From Marthasterias glacialis (Eukaryota > Echinodermata > Asteroidea > Forcipulatida > Asteriidae), in the NCBI GenBank assembly GCA_911728455.2, contig OU452228.1, positions 3,100,001 through 3,164,000 of the forward strand: a stretch of DNA of 64,000 bases. Reading direction: 5' to 3'. The translations under genes were made by a program, and so were the position numbers. The notes under the pieces were generated by a model. It saw only the letters and a list, made by a program, of their open reading frames with translations. It was not told the DNA's origin and did no database searches. Below, piece by piece: positions 19,629-34,600 of the stretch (within the stretch, counting starts at the first letter, position 1; every line of letters starts with the position of its first letter).

Positions 19629-22600
19629 GTGAGTTTGTCTTTGCGTTTCATGGTTGGCAATATCATGGCTTTTATTTGAAGGTGAACGTCATTTTTGGGG
19701 GGTTTTGCTCTGTGGTATTTCTTGGTTTACTTAAGTTTTCTCGAAGTCGAATTGGGTCAACACTGGTCAAGTGTTCGTTGGGAATTTACTTCGTTGGTAT
19801 ACGAGCATGGATGGGTGAAATGTTCCAATTTACATCACTGGCAATTGCAAAAAAAATATTAAAAAATATCAATTTTGCCTTCTGAAGTAACCGTACGAAA
19901 AATGGAACTTGTAAATCAAGGGCCTTGATGCAAATGCTGGAATTTATTTTTTGAGAAACTAAGAAATTCAGTAACAGATTTCTTAACTGAAAGAGTGAGT
20001 ACGCTACAAAAGATGTATCTTTACTGAGAATCAGGATAAATTCAGTGAAAGTTTTAGCTATCACCTATCAGATGAAACTGTGGCATTTTAATGAATTATC
20101 TGCAAAAACAAGATTGTTTGTTCAAAACAATTTTAAGTTCTTTCCTCCATGGTAATACAGAAATGACATTTTTGAAACATGGCCCGAACACTTCATATTT
20201 CCACAAAAATCACAATGGCTAGGCCATAGGAACCTAAAACAGTAATAATTGAATTATAGGTGATGTAGCACATCACAAGTAGACCTCTCATGTATAAACC
20301 ATTTATAAATATAAAAGGTATCTTTTCTTTCACATTAACCAAGATAGTAAGCGGATATAATTTCAATTAGTTCCTTGTAGAAAAAATGTGAATATTTTGT
20401 GGGGAAAACATTCACACATGAGCTGTTGCTGACTCTGAGTATCCACAATCCAGTGGTATTGATTATTTTGTTTAACTGTGATAAACCTTTGCTAATAAAC
20501 ACACAAACATTCCTAAACCAATACTCATGTCTGCCTACCCTCAACTCTACCAGTTACTATTTCATAGGAATTTATAGAACTCATTAAATATATCAAAGCA
20601 CTGGTTATTTTAACACGCCTTGTTTGTGAATGGAAAAATGCAAATTTAACTATAAAAATTAACATAAGTTGAAAGTTGATAACATGATATTAACCTATGC
20701 TATTTTTCTGAGGTACTATTAATAACAAAATAATGAAATCTGCTTTAGGGAAATATAGGCCTACACCCTCTTAAGAAATGTATGAAATCCTTTGTACAAA
20801 ACAAAATGATTCACAGACACATCAATAAAGGTAATTTAAATTTGTGTCAAAATTGCTGACAATTACTGTTGCAAATTATTTTAACCCTTACAGTCAGTCC
20901 CGAATCCATCCATTTCCCAAAGTAAAGGATTCAAAGGACTGGGACTGGTAGGCTCAATAACAATTTCTTATCAGAAGAAGAAGATATGGGAGGATTGAGG
21001 CGGCATGCTAGCCAAACTGCCTCGTCAGGAAGCATACTCCTAAGTTTTATTATTGTAAACATTCCAAATTATATACATAACCTTTAAATGTTTGGGTGCT
21101 CTATCCATACTAGAATTCAGTGTGCTCTTATATTTTCAAGGCTTGAGTAGTTATGAGCTGTCACAATTGAAGCAAAGCACGGTTCACAAACTTTACATTA
21201 TATTTGATTACAAACGATTTCTATACTTTTTTATTTTATTTTTTGACTGTCTTTTTTTCAACGAAGCATACATCCGGATGTGGTTAAATTTTGGCAAGAA
21301 TGACAAGTTTGAAATACCTAAGGATAGGAACATTCCAGATGACAATAAGAGGTTTTGTGTATTAAAATTCACACAAAACTTATACACAAAATAATTAAAT
21401 AACTTGAGACTGGAAAAAGTCTACTTTAAACTTGGTTTAAACAATATTAACCTGCAACTATAGGCACACTGCTCCTCCCAACTATAATGGCATGCAATCA
21501 GTGAAAAATGTCTGTAATATCTTTAAATCATTAAAAGGTATTTTACATGAGTCCATTAAAATTCTGCAGTAGAATCCAAGAGCAACTCTCACAATCAAAT
21601 CAGGGATATATTTATTAGAATAAATACGGACAAACAGTTTACTCTCAATTCAAATCTTAAAATATATTTTACATTGGCCTATAAAAATGCTGCTGTAGAA
21701 TTTGAGAGCAACATGCACAGTCAAATCGGGAATCTATTAGAATAAATATGAAACAACTCGAACACAAAAAATATAATATGACTGAACAGCAGTTGGTCCA
21801 TTATCGTACTTAGTTACGCAGTATGTGCGAACCTTCGCGCCGAATTTCCCACTAACTGCTTCCCCATTAGAAAGTACATTCTCACACCATCTTAAGAAGA
21901 AAATGTTTTTCAAAGTTACTCCATGAATTCCTGAGCTATTCAGAGAGATCAATCAATTCTAAACCTGCACAACCACTGACCCACTGTGTGGAGATTATCA
22001 TCATGTGTGAGGGGTAAACATATTATTGTTAATGGTGAACTGAACTGTATTGAATCATGGATTGAATTCACTGGATAGACTATTATAATGTACAATGTAT
22101 ACTGGGAACAGAGGTGAAAGTGCATGGTTACAAACTCAGTATGCCATGGGACTCCCGATGGTCATGTTTCACTGCAAATTGAAGGAAAGAATTTGAGCTG
22201 TTCTGGGGCTTAATAGAAATTCTGACCAGGGTGTCTGTCTTATTCGATGATGTCCAATGTATGGGAGGTATTGTAACATCTATCTGTGACCCCTTAAAAA
22301 GTAGGAATGGTTTTGTAAGTATACTGCATTTAAAGGAAGTATTTAGAAGATATTGCAGCTTCTTGGTATCGGGTGAACTGGGCTGTTTAAACAAACAAAA
22401 ATACTTTCAACTGTGAATGTGAGTGTGAGTGAATTTATACATTTTTATTGAAACAAATTTTTGCAGACTGAACACATTCTGAGGCAACTCTGCATGTCTC
22501 CCAGAGTGCTCAGTCTTGCTAATGGCTTTTCAAGATTTAGCCACGAAAAAGGGGGAAATGCAATCCAATCTCAAGGAAGTTAGAATAAGCATGTGAAAAA

Positions 22601-25600
22601 AGAACCTGTTGAATTGTCTACACTCTCATACAGGCAAATCATGCCTTCACATCAGCAAACAGATGCGAGGGTACTTCTTGCAGAAATAGCCAGAGTAAAT
22701 AAGCAAGCACAAATCAATAAGTGAAGAAAAGGTGTAGATAATGCAATCAATACCTGGGACAATTTGAGAGCCCTGTAAAACTCTTTCTTTGACCCAGTGA
22801 TGAAAACAATCGTCTTGACTCCCTATGATGTTTGCTTGGCTTCCTACAAGTACATGTTCTTTACTCTCAGTAAACTCTTTAAGATCGAAAATAAAGTGCT
22901 GCTTCAGTTTCTTACATCAATTGTGTTGATTCACATAAGTGGCAGGAAATTGGCCCTCTCCTTCTGTCTAAAATACCTTACAGGACTACATGTAAACTGT
23001 GTATCTTTCTGCACGTTGACCACACCTTATAGCTCCATGACCAAGCTTCTTTCAGTAATGGACCCAATTTCATAAGCTGCTTAAGCAGAAAATGATGTTT
23101 AGAGAATTTAACAGGGAGCCAGCCACAAACAATAGGCCTACACTGTAAATTATATTAGTATTATGACTGGTAACCTGTTTCTGCTAAGCGGGATTTCAGA
23201 CCAAGTGTAAACCATACACCATGTATTCAAAAAGGTGACAATGCTCAGTGTGTGCAAAAAAAATTTCTATTGGAGTTGTCAGGCTGAAACAAGAAATTTG
23301 TAGAAAATGCATTTTAAAACCAGAGTAGAGAATGCTTGTTGGCTTACTTTTAGGTTTCTCTTATAATTTAGATATTCATGTTTCTTCATTGAATGCAATG
23401 CAGCTCTATTGAACTGCCTGTAGTTACACTAGCACAGGACTACATGTTGTTTGTCTTCTCAACTATAACAGTCATTGCAGACTAAAAGCAGACCATTTCA
23501 TTCACTGAAGTGAATTTAGCCTCACTTTATGTCTGTCTAATTTAAATTTTACTCAATGGCAAAACTGGATCAAGTAGTACACAAATTCTTTATTGAACCT
23601 CTCAGGCAGCTGAGGACAGATCCAGATCTCTCAGAATAATTATATTTTCATTTATTGAGTTGGCATACTTGAATTTGCCAGCCATTCTGGCATGCAAAAC
23701 CACTGAACCAAGTTGAATACTTGCACTAGTCCTTTCATGCTTGGTCTGTCAAATAGAAAGTATTAGCATTCCACACTTGCCCTCCAAACAAAATCCAACA
23801 AATAAAAGTTGCAAATACCAAACATATGAAATCATATAAAATACCCTAAAAGCTATACAGTGTTTATCAAGCTCATAAAATTAACAAAGTATATTTTTGG
23901 GAATTTGAATTATTCAAATGACACAGATCCAAATATGTATACAAAATAAGTGATCAGCAACAAGCTGTGTTCTTGTGTTTTTTATATAATTTTTTTATGG
24001 ATGACATTGAGAGTACAACAATAAATAATCGGATTCCAGAAAACAAACTTGACAAGTTAATCCCATGGTGCCCTTGGGGGTCACTGCTTTGGTACAATTA
24101 TTTGGGTGACATTCCACACTTTGTTATGTGGAATTGACTGTCTGGGAATTGACACCCAAAAACTAAGGGGACGGGCATTATGTCAAAGTCAGACTCGTAC
24201 AAATATTTTTGTGTACGTGCCTGGAATAAATATTTTTTTATACCTTCAGATTTTGAGGGATGCTCCGCAGAAACTTGAAAACATAATAAGATAAGCTCAC
24301 TTTGAGCAGGTCGAGATATGAATAAGGAATAAAGTTTTCCCATAAAATTTGTTCAGTTGATGTTTCCCTTTCAATATGTGATGTGTCGAATTTCTATGTG
24401 AAATGACAGCTGATGGAGCCCGTTCCTTTTTTGAGACAATAAGTGGTTCAAAACCAAGCAAGTTATGATTGTAAAACCATCACCATACTCAGCATACACT
24501 CTTCACTCTATACTTCTCTATTTGAAAGCCACAAGTGCCTTGCTTGCTCACTGGCTTTAACTTAGTCAACGTAGACTCTTGTTAAAAAATGTTTTTATGG
24601 GGGTAGGTTCAAAGGTAGTCTGCGATTTTAAGAGGTGTTAAATTCTATAGCAGAATCCCCAGAAGAGGTTGGTTTGGGGGAATACTGGGAATTGAAGGGT
24701 GCAGGGATATGAATATTATTAATCCATATCGGTACTGACATGCACATAACCATTTTGGTAATTATTTTGGGGAGATGGAGTCTTAAAAACCAGTACTCTC
24801 TGTACAAACTAAAGAAATTTTGGATGAACCTTTTTTTATAGAAAGTTGAAACTTTCTCGGACTAGTCACTTTGGGGATTACTGGCTCACTGGTAATAAAC
24901 TGGTAATAAAGATGCGTATCAATTTAGAATTTATTCTGACACTATTGCACCAATTTGAAGGAAGTAAACGAAACCCTGGCATGTGCATAAGCTTGGAATT
25001 ATCCCTCTTGATCCTTGAGAAGAAGTAAATCTCTCTAGCAAACCCAAGCACAAAAGAGACATTCCTTGGAAGATTGTAATGTCACGCTGCTGGAATACTG
25101 TGGATTTAAAGAGAATTATACAGTATTGAAAAATATTGGAAAACTCATTATGATTCTTTTGTGGCACAATCATGATAAGGTAGAAAGATCTATTGCTGAT
25201 GGCATGCCCATAGTGAAACCCCACCCCCAGTAAAGTCTTCAGCTTTGGTAATAATTTTCCATTTGGAATAATCTTATCAGATATTTACAAGCGGGATTCT
25301 CCTTACAGTCTACAATTATAGTATATTTTTTAGACAGTTTTAGAGCAGGCCAGGATATATATATTTATACAGCATTTAAACCAGTTTTGCAAGTTCTGTT
25401 TCCTCTGTGGTCTGAGTTAATACCAACAATTGAATTGAATTGGTGGCCTACCTCACCTTTAAGTCAGTATTTATGGACTGCTTGCCTCTTCAAGTTGCTC
25501 AGAAGATGTATGACCCCACATAGACTATTATAGCCTGTGTAATTATTTGTTTATGAGAGGTACTTGTATAACCACAGAGAAAGACAGAAATATTGAAGAT

Positions 25601-28600
25601 GAAACATGATTTCAAACATGGATCCACTTTGGGGATGGTGGGAGGGAGGCACATTTGCAAGTGAAGGTTGAAGATCACATAGAGCAAGGAAACTAGAACT
25701 GTCAAAGACTCTGAATTGGGGGTGTAGAAGTTGTGTATAGACCAATGAACACATGGCTACTGTCTGCCTTGCTCACCATTTCAGGAGTCAAAATGCACAT
25801 TAAAATCATGGTTACCGTGTAAAATATGCCGAGTCACCTAAAATGGTCACTGCACTGTATAATACACAGGGATATAGACTTACAAAATGGCACAACCAAG
25901 AGTAGGATGATGCCGTCAGGTGAATTGCTTCAAAAGCATGAATGTACTTGTGCTGTAGGCCTACATGCAAATGTTACATGAGGGAGATTACGTTCCTCCT
26001 TGTCTTATTACAAGACCTTTCTGTACAAAATATTTGGGGCAAAAGATGCTTTTAAACAAAGCAGAAATATTTATGTTATTTTATCCCCTGCCAATTGCTT
26101 TAATTTAATAGCTGAAATTATTGCATCTTGGATAAAGAATGATATTTCTTTTAATTGGTTGTTTTATTTAATTTGTTTCGAAACTGGACAACTAAATGAT
26201 GCTATTGGGCAGAGGTTTTGGGCACACAGCTAACTTCACACTAAACCAATAAATCCAACTGGACAGATAAAGGAAAACAGAATAAAGATAGCTTAGATTA
26301 TGGAGCAAATCCTTTGATACAATCCATTCAAGGTGATTGGCGGATTAAGGAGATGAGCAGCTTACAGAGAAGGGCTTTGATGTATTTGTCAGTTCTCCAT
26401 AGGTGCAGTTTCAGGGTCTATAATTTGCACATACACCCAACTTTAGGTCCAGCCTAAAACTCTTTTCTTTACACATGTTAAATTTGCATAGGGTAATAAA
26501 GAATACTATTTGTGTTTTACCCATACACCGATGTGTGTATGTTTAACATATATTTAACATAAAGTTGTTTTCGTACCCGCTGCTAAAATACATCTCGGAT
26601 GGTCTGACTGGATTTCTGCACAACTTGGCAAAGCTCATGGGTTCGAATCCCACCTAAGTAATATGCCTGTGGATTTTTTCCACAGGACTCTGGGAAAGTC
26701 CTAATTGCATACAGTTGTTAATGCACATTGGTGTATGGGTAAAACACAAATAGAACTTCATTTTTTAGTTTTAACTGTCAGGTCCATGTGGATTCTACAC
26801 CTGTTTACAATAACTTGACTTGTGGGTCATGATGAATATAGTGGAAATTGACTAGCTAAAAGGATGGGGGTACAATGAGGTACTGCAGTCTGATGAAAGT
26901 CTTTTGTAATTTTCGAAATGAATAAAATAAAAACAAAAACAATGAAAAACCAATAATAAGTTAATAAATATAATTAAATAAAAAAGATTAAGCCCTAACT
27001 TAAAAGAGAAAGCTTAACCCCAACATTCTTAATTGTAAACAACTACATTTATCTGGCCCATTTCTTATACCAGGAGACATAATATAAAGTACATACAAAA
27101 TTGGTTTTCCTTTCACTTATTTTGTTTTCCTTTAGGTAACTGGCTTATGACATACATCACACAAAACTAACGTCTTGTGCTAAGGGAGAGATTAATAGTA
27201 AGAAAAGTCTGCAGAGAATTCAATTTCCTTCTAATCTTGAGTTCGTACTAGGCAGCTGAAAGGAGTTAGGATTGGGGACTAAGCCGTGGCTTAGGGTTTG
27301 TCTTTATATCCTCTGAGGCATGGAGAGAATGCTTGGGAAAAAAAGCAATCACTCCTGCCAGACTGATAACAAATATTGAGCCATGTGACAGTTCAGACAA
27401 GCCATCTGAAGAACTGGTCATTACTAGTTACTACTATAAAAATAAAAACCAAGGTCTGTTTAAACTGCCGGAAATTTTCTGCATGCAATGTCCGACTTTG
27501 TTATGAAAATGGCTTCTAATACAAATACATGCAAATTGGATTGGTCTGGTAACAAGTAATTATAATAGCAGGTTTTCCCAGGTCAAATAAGAGGCCAATT
27601 TAAACATATGCGTTATTCTGTTTCGCTAAAAATTTAAAGCTCCTCAAAACAGTAATTCAGTCTCAAATACTTGTTTTTTCTTTTTCAGAGAGTCACCGGG
27701 AGGAAGTTCCATTGTGATGATTTCCGTAAATCAATGACTGATGGAATTCTCTTGTGCATGTAAGTCTCTTATTTCAATCCTATGATGACCACAGCTCTCC
27801 TTCAAAAAGTAATAGCTTAACTGTGATAGCAGTGGCTTAACTCTATATTTTATTTTATATAGGGTCCAACCAATGAAGAGAACATGTAACCCCATAAAAG
27901 TGACAAATGATGGTCTAGCCAGGTCAAGTGTATTTAATTCAACACAGCAGTCAACAACAATTTATTACCAGTCACAACAACTATTGTGACATGGCTTAGA
28001 AAAGTGACATATCAAGTTGGCTTGTCGCTATGGCAGTGGTAACGCTGATCCCAAGCCACACAGTGTGTCAGGGCCTTAAGTGACACTATGGGTCAGCCTA
28101 TAGCCTCCTGCATTACGGTCTGTACAGTCTGTAACAGATTGAATTTATATGCTGATAATTTAATCAGATTACAATTTCCAAAGGAGTTTTTAGCAAAAAA
28201 AATTTGGAAAATTCTTATCGAGAGGTCATGACAAAAGTGAAACTGCACAGTATCAATAATTGTGATGCAATGGAAGACTTTTTGGGGATGCTAGGTGGCA
28301 GCAGACATACCAAACAAATCTATTTTTTCTCGGAAATATGTGCATGCTCAGAATTACAGAATCTATGGAAACCCGGTATGTGTGCTGCCACCTCGTGATC
28401 CAAATTCTCCTGGAAATGTTTCATTGCATTAAAGTTTTTTTTTACCACAGCTGCATGAAAATAATTTATGATCCATTTGATCTCACTAAAGGTACATATA
28501 CAAATGCATATACACTAAAATGAATACAGTACTGAATTAGTGATTCAATTTTGCATGCAGACATTTTGTTTGAAAATATGTCAAAATTACTCTCAAGGAA

Positions 28601-31600
28601 CTTTATTAATTAATTTTAAGAGGAGAGCAGACAATAATGCATGGCCAACCAAGGCTTTGAAATTTGTTAACGCTCAATTCCCCCTTTGTCTTTATTCGTT
28701 GACAGGTTAATGCAAAATATCAAACCGGGATTGATACCCAAAATCAACAAGTCACGCTCAATCTATGCTGGAGTGGTAAGAAATAAGTTTACAATTTGTA
28801 ATGATTTAGTCTGTCCCTGCCATTGTCCTTCAAATCCAATACACCTTGTCTCAATGTTTCCAAAATGAGTGATTGAGCCACCACTCCTCCCCAAAATGAT
28901 CTGTACATGGTTGTACCAGCAAGTTTACTAGCTATAGTTACTTCCTAAAATGAGTGACCATAATTTATTCATTTCAGGGCATGAATAGCAGGCAAAATTC
29001 TACACCGTTCAGTACGCCGTAACTCCCATATAAAATCATTGACTGTAAAAGTAACAGCTGAACAAGTTTTGAGATGTGCCCTTTTTTTTTTTCGAATATC
29101 AAAAGTTTATCAAAATCAAACAATGCAATTTCCATAAATTGCAAGATTTTATGTTTGCTTCCATTGAGCTGAGTGTAATTTGTGCCTGCTGGAAGTCCAG
29201 GCTCTGTGGCTCTTTTATGTGATGTCGCGTTACACAGTGGCATAACCGGGGGTTGGGGGGGGGGGGAGGCCCTTCGCTCCCCTCTTGTCCCCATTGAGAT
29301 CGAAAACATGCACAAAATAATGATAGGTATGATATATTAAATAGGCCCCTTCCCAAATTATGTCTTTGCCCCCGCTTGCCTCCCCCCAATGAAAATGTGT
29401 GGTTATGCAACTAGCGTTACATGGTCTCTACCTCAATACCATTTGTATTTAAATAGAATAAGGCAGTCTGCACAGTGCGTATAGTACCCCCTCTCTCCTT
29501 CCCCTCCCCCTCACCCAATTATGAATCTGCACCAGTGCCGTCATAACCCGTTACCACTTGCCGGCAGCAAAAACCCTAGTATTCTTGGCAACTGAATCAC
29601 CCATCCCATTTCTTAAAATTCCACTCCTTTATGTGTTCCCATTTTTAAATTGCTGTTAACTCCTCAATGGTCCCCCTCTATATTAACCTCTAAGTACTTT
29701 CATCCATCAGAGAGTATATTGGTCTGTTTTTTCCTTCTTATTCATCGTTCCCCTTCACTATTCTAATTTGCTTTCCTCTTGCCCTTTTTGATTGTTCTCA
29801 TGATTTGTTAGTTTAAATAGAGGCCCCTTTTAATATGCTCACTAGATAATAGAGCCCCTGGTACAGAAAGGCTTTGTAAGGGCCTAAACATCGCTGAATT
29901 AGAGAAATAAAATACAGCAAAAGAACTGCTAGAGAAACTGAAGCCTTTCACGTTGGTGGGACATTTTGGGGGCGGTAAGCTTCAAGGTTAGTTCTTTATC
30001 GTGCAACCAAAGGAATGTTACTCGAGAGCCCTTGGTTCTGACGTGGTTCTGAAGAGACCATACAAATTCACACGTCTGTTTAGTGTGTGCTTGCTCCATT
30101 CAAATACATCAATGGATGAAGACTTTTAAAACTGGTTTAGGATGAGAAAATTATCATTTAACTCTAACTGATTGTGTGTTTCTACTTGGGTCAATGCTGC
30201 ATCATAATCTAATACTATGATTGGTTTTAAATGGCAAGTCACATAAAATCTTCTTTAGACTGGATGAGTTATCTACATCCATGTTTTCATCAGCAGTTTG
30301 GTAGTTCCATAACAAATAGGACCCGTATTTTCAGCCAAACTAATTATTAATGGATGGAGGATGGCTTTTTTGTCTCATACATGGTTTGAAGTTTTCCCAT
30401 CCTGTCAAGTTATCTTTTTAGTGGTATTTATTTTTTATAGCTGAAATCTTAAATCCAGCTGAGCCAGAGATCCATTTTCACATTTTAAGGAAATTTAAGT
30501 GATAGCCTTTCGGTATGGATGGTATGCCTATACAGTCAAGTTTGCTGTCAAGTCACGTAATTCCATCTGGTTTGATGTGGTTTTCTCTGATTGTGATAAC
30601 TGAGCATATTTATTTAGTTCTTTGTTTATTTATTTAGAAATCTTTCAGTGGAATACTGTTTTTCTGAGCGGTAACAACACAATTAATAAAAAAAAATCAA
30701 TATGAAAACTTTTTTAAAATAACAATATAAAAGTATTTTGTAAATGAATAGTGAATGAGGCAAAAAACAAACTAAAACAAACAAACAAACAAACAAGCAA
30801 ATAAAAAAAACCATTAAACCTCTCGGACAGAACAAATCTGGGCCATTCAGTCACTGTGAATAAATTATAGAAACAAAACAAAACAATGTTTTTCTTCTGA
30901 ATTTAAGTGCCAGTTATGTTGGTGTCTTTAAAGATGATTCTGATTATTTGCATCCAAACAAGAAACTTTAAGAACAGTACTTAAATTTGATTACATATCA
31001 TGATTAAAAAAAAAGTAAGAATCTTCAAAAAATAAAACTTTTTTTTCCGGGGCGGAGGGAGGAGGGGGGGGGGGGGTTGGATGACACAAGTCATTTGCCT
31101 TGAGCATAAAAAAACATTGCATTGCACACTTGGTTTCATGGGAAATGTATTATCAGGAAGGGCTAAATTCCAAAAAACAAAAACCCATTATTTTGTGATG
31201 TACCTTTGGTAATGTCAAATCTTCAAAAATTAATGGTGGGCCCTACACACACTCAAATCATGAGGTCCCTGAAATGTTGTTACATCAAGACTTCAATTTG
31301 TCTTTTGTTATATAAAATAAAAAACACTCAAACTTGTTGGAACATGCTGTTAAATCTGATATTTTTTTCATTTTTCAAAAAAGATTACGCATAGTCGAAA
31401 CTGGTCGTTGTTCTATGGTACCAACCATTGAATTGCTGTTGCAACAGCAAATTGAAATAGCGCCCTCTTTTGATCAGAGCATTAGCGGTTGATAAAAACC
31501 AACATAAGGACATGTAAAGTATTATCCATTTATTGATTCAGTTAATGAGAAAGAAATACAAGAAAGAAGAAAAAGAGTAACATTTATTTTATTTCCTAAA

Positions 31601-34600
31601 TCGGAGATTTTTATCAGAGTTTTTAAAGATCCCTGTGGGAAGTTGTCAGGGGTGGGGCGGTGGACATGGTACGGTTGCCCCTGAGCCCATGGTTCATTCC
31701 GCCATCCATGGTATTAGTTTTAAAACTAAATAAAACACTTCACCATTCATATCCCCGAGGGCATTTTCTGTCGAAGAAATTTAGGTGTAATTATTTCATG
31801 GCGTTTTGTAGAACAAGGACACATGATCGGCAGTTGAGTTACAAAATGTTTTTGTTTTGCGAAAATCCTTTTTTTCACACAATGATTCGCAAGATTGTCA
31901 GTGTACAAATATGTACGAGTAATACTTCGTCAACTTGTGTACATAATGATAATCAAATTAGCAGAAAATACAGAAGCAGATTGGATGACCGACTGACAAA
32001 AATGCGTGGTATGTGCAGATTGCAGCAGGTGTTTGGGTCGTTTCATTACTTGAGAGGGGAGTTAGAATTAAGTGGGACAAACTACATTATTCAAACATCA
32101 ATAAAAAAAACTATTCAGAAATTTTGTTTGTGGTTTATGCATTATGTGATAAAAATGTTAAAACGAGAAAAATTTTAAGCTGGTTTTGAAACTTCACTTA
32201 CGGTCTGTTGAAAACACTGCAAGCCATTGCACCCTTGTTTACTTTCAATTTGGTATGGCCTGATGATAACGAACGTGCATGTGTGTGTACATGTACATGC
32301 ACATGATTGTACAAGTACTGTGTGCTGCATGCTGCCCACGGCTAGGCTGCGCTATACCGCATCACGCAGTGTGAATCATAGTTCTGTTGGATGTACGTGT
32401 GCGAAAGAGCAGAATAACATTGTTGAATTCTATATGAATTCGGACGTACGGACAACAAAGTTCGGAATTATAGTAACAGTTTCAGGTATGTATTCAAACC
32501 TTTTCTACTCTAGAAGTAGTTTGTATTATTGTGGTGAATTTAGAGTGAGAGGTTTGGTCATAAAATACTGTAGTTCCAGTTTGTGGTGGGCAAGTTTGCC
32601 TCCTCCAGTGACGGTGTAAATACTCAGCGGTGGTTGGTTCCGCGCGCGGCAGCTACCGTTGTAATACTCCTTTGGACGGCTTGTATATAGGAGCCGGCCT
32701 GGCATGACTGCCGGCCACAAGGTGCGGTAAAACATGCTGAGTGCTTGCACTTGCAGCTGGGCGTAGACGTAAAAAGCGGACGTAAAAGAGAACCTAGAGT
32801 GGTTTGGACGGTATTTAGCGACTGAGTCAACTATTTAACATGGGTTTACCTGGGGCAGCTCTTTGAATTATTAACAAATAGTAGTTTATTCGGTTGTACA
32901 ACATGTACAGTGTACAATCATGGTTGTACTCATTCAGGAAACATTGGGCCTACATAAACTTGGGATGAATATTTAAATGAAGGACGGGAGAGCACATGTT
33001 GATACTAGTATTTCGATCCAAGCCATAATTAGAAAGTTGTTTGTCTTGTCGTTGGTAATAATTTACACCCATTAATTACTATACTACTAGACTACCTAGC
33101 ATCCAGGCAAAGGTATGGGTCTATTATGTTGTGTTTTGGCGATTTCCTATGATTTTCTGCATATCTGGCAACAAAAAAATGAACAAATGACGACAAAGAC
33201 GTGACAAAAATTAGCTGGAAAATTGCATACTGGCTTCTCAGTATGTCAAAGATGAAATACTAGGCATTCAATTGTACTCAAGCTCATTTTCTGTGCTCCA
33301 AATCAATGTTTTTATGACCAAAATAATGCAATGTTACGTAAACTTATGTTTCCGTTCATGATTTTTCTGCATGAGGTCAAACAGGACACTTCGCCTGGAT
33401 GTTGAGTGCATTCTACTGATTTGCACAATCTGCACATTTGGCTGCTATATTTATTTTTTATTTTTAGCCTTGCTCATTTTCGGCATCCCCAGAACGAGTG
33501 CTCAATCTGCAGATTGTGCAAATCTGTATGGATGCAGAGCACCTACAACTTAATCCATGCTTCATAATTCAGCTAGCTACATTTACATGCACATGTGCAC
33601 ATTGCGCAAAGTATTTGAATGCTCAAATTAAAACAATATTTCTAACTTAAACGTGGTTCATAAGTTGTACCAAAGTAAATTCTAGAGGAATTTGTTCTGC
33701 CGCAAAAACACCTATCAAATTATGACTTGGTGCAGACTGAGTCATCTACAAAATGAGTGAACCAGGTTGGTATTTCTTAGAGTTCCAAACAGATTGAAAA
33801 TCTGGAAGACAAGTTCAAGAACAGACTGTCCAAATATTGCTGTACAATGTAAGCACTTAGAACAAACATTTTGTTTTCATAAGTCCATGAGATGATATTT
33901 TTACCTGCTACATTTTCCAGCTTGTAAAAACTGTATTGAATCCTTGAATTAATCTTCCAGGCAAATTGAACACATGAATAAGTAATATGATTTCGGTTTA
34001 AAATAGATAAGCCTATTTGCTGTCCAATCAAACACAGGGCTTGAAATACCCACTGGAGCCTAGTAATTTATGTATTCAGCATTCTCCCTTAACAGTGGTG
34101 CGCTGGCCAAATGCTAGTTAAAACACCTGAGGACCAGTGAAAATTCTCTCCAAGTGGTCCGGCTGACTACTTCAGTGTTAAAACACGTCCCAATTTAGTA
34201 TCAAATATGGTGCGGTGAAAATGCTGGGGGACCAATCAAATGACAAGCTAACTAGTCCTGCTGGCTAGTTACTGAAAAAGTTAAGGGCAAATCCTGGTAT
34301 TTGGCCAGTACATGTAGCTTCACAAAAGATTTTCCAAATTCGTATTTTATTTAAAAAATTGAGAAAGGGACACATTGCCTTCGGATTTGGGTGCTTTTGG
34401 GCTATAAAAAGTGTTTTTTGTGAAACGAATTATGGTTGGATTTTAAAAGTAGAATATAATGATTCACATAAATTTTCCTTGAAGTTGCGTGGTTTCTGTT
34501 TAATTTTGTGACAGAACTCAGTCCTCCATTTTGTACTGACCAAAATGTTTGACTCCACAAAATGGTGGACCGTATAAGGCATTTGTTGTTGTTGGTCTCT

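Larger units (their letters stand above)
19629..27688 (+). other. LMO7-like intron 1 (8.06 kb)
   Basis: GTGAGT...TTTTTCAG. Apart from the TIR element at 26506 and one copy of repeat R3 near 25740, only AT-rich unique-looking sequence was seen. A GGACCCAATTTCATAAGCTGCTT piece near 23059 resembles the MITE at 48375. Short frames on both strands lack motifs. Confidence 0.6.

Noticed and set aside
31660-32178. 172-codon frame on the plus strand in intron 3
   Set aside because: No motif, no homologous pattern, no splice context; composition looks like chance in AT-rich DNA.
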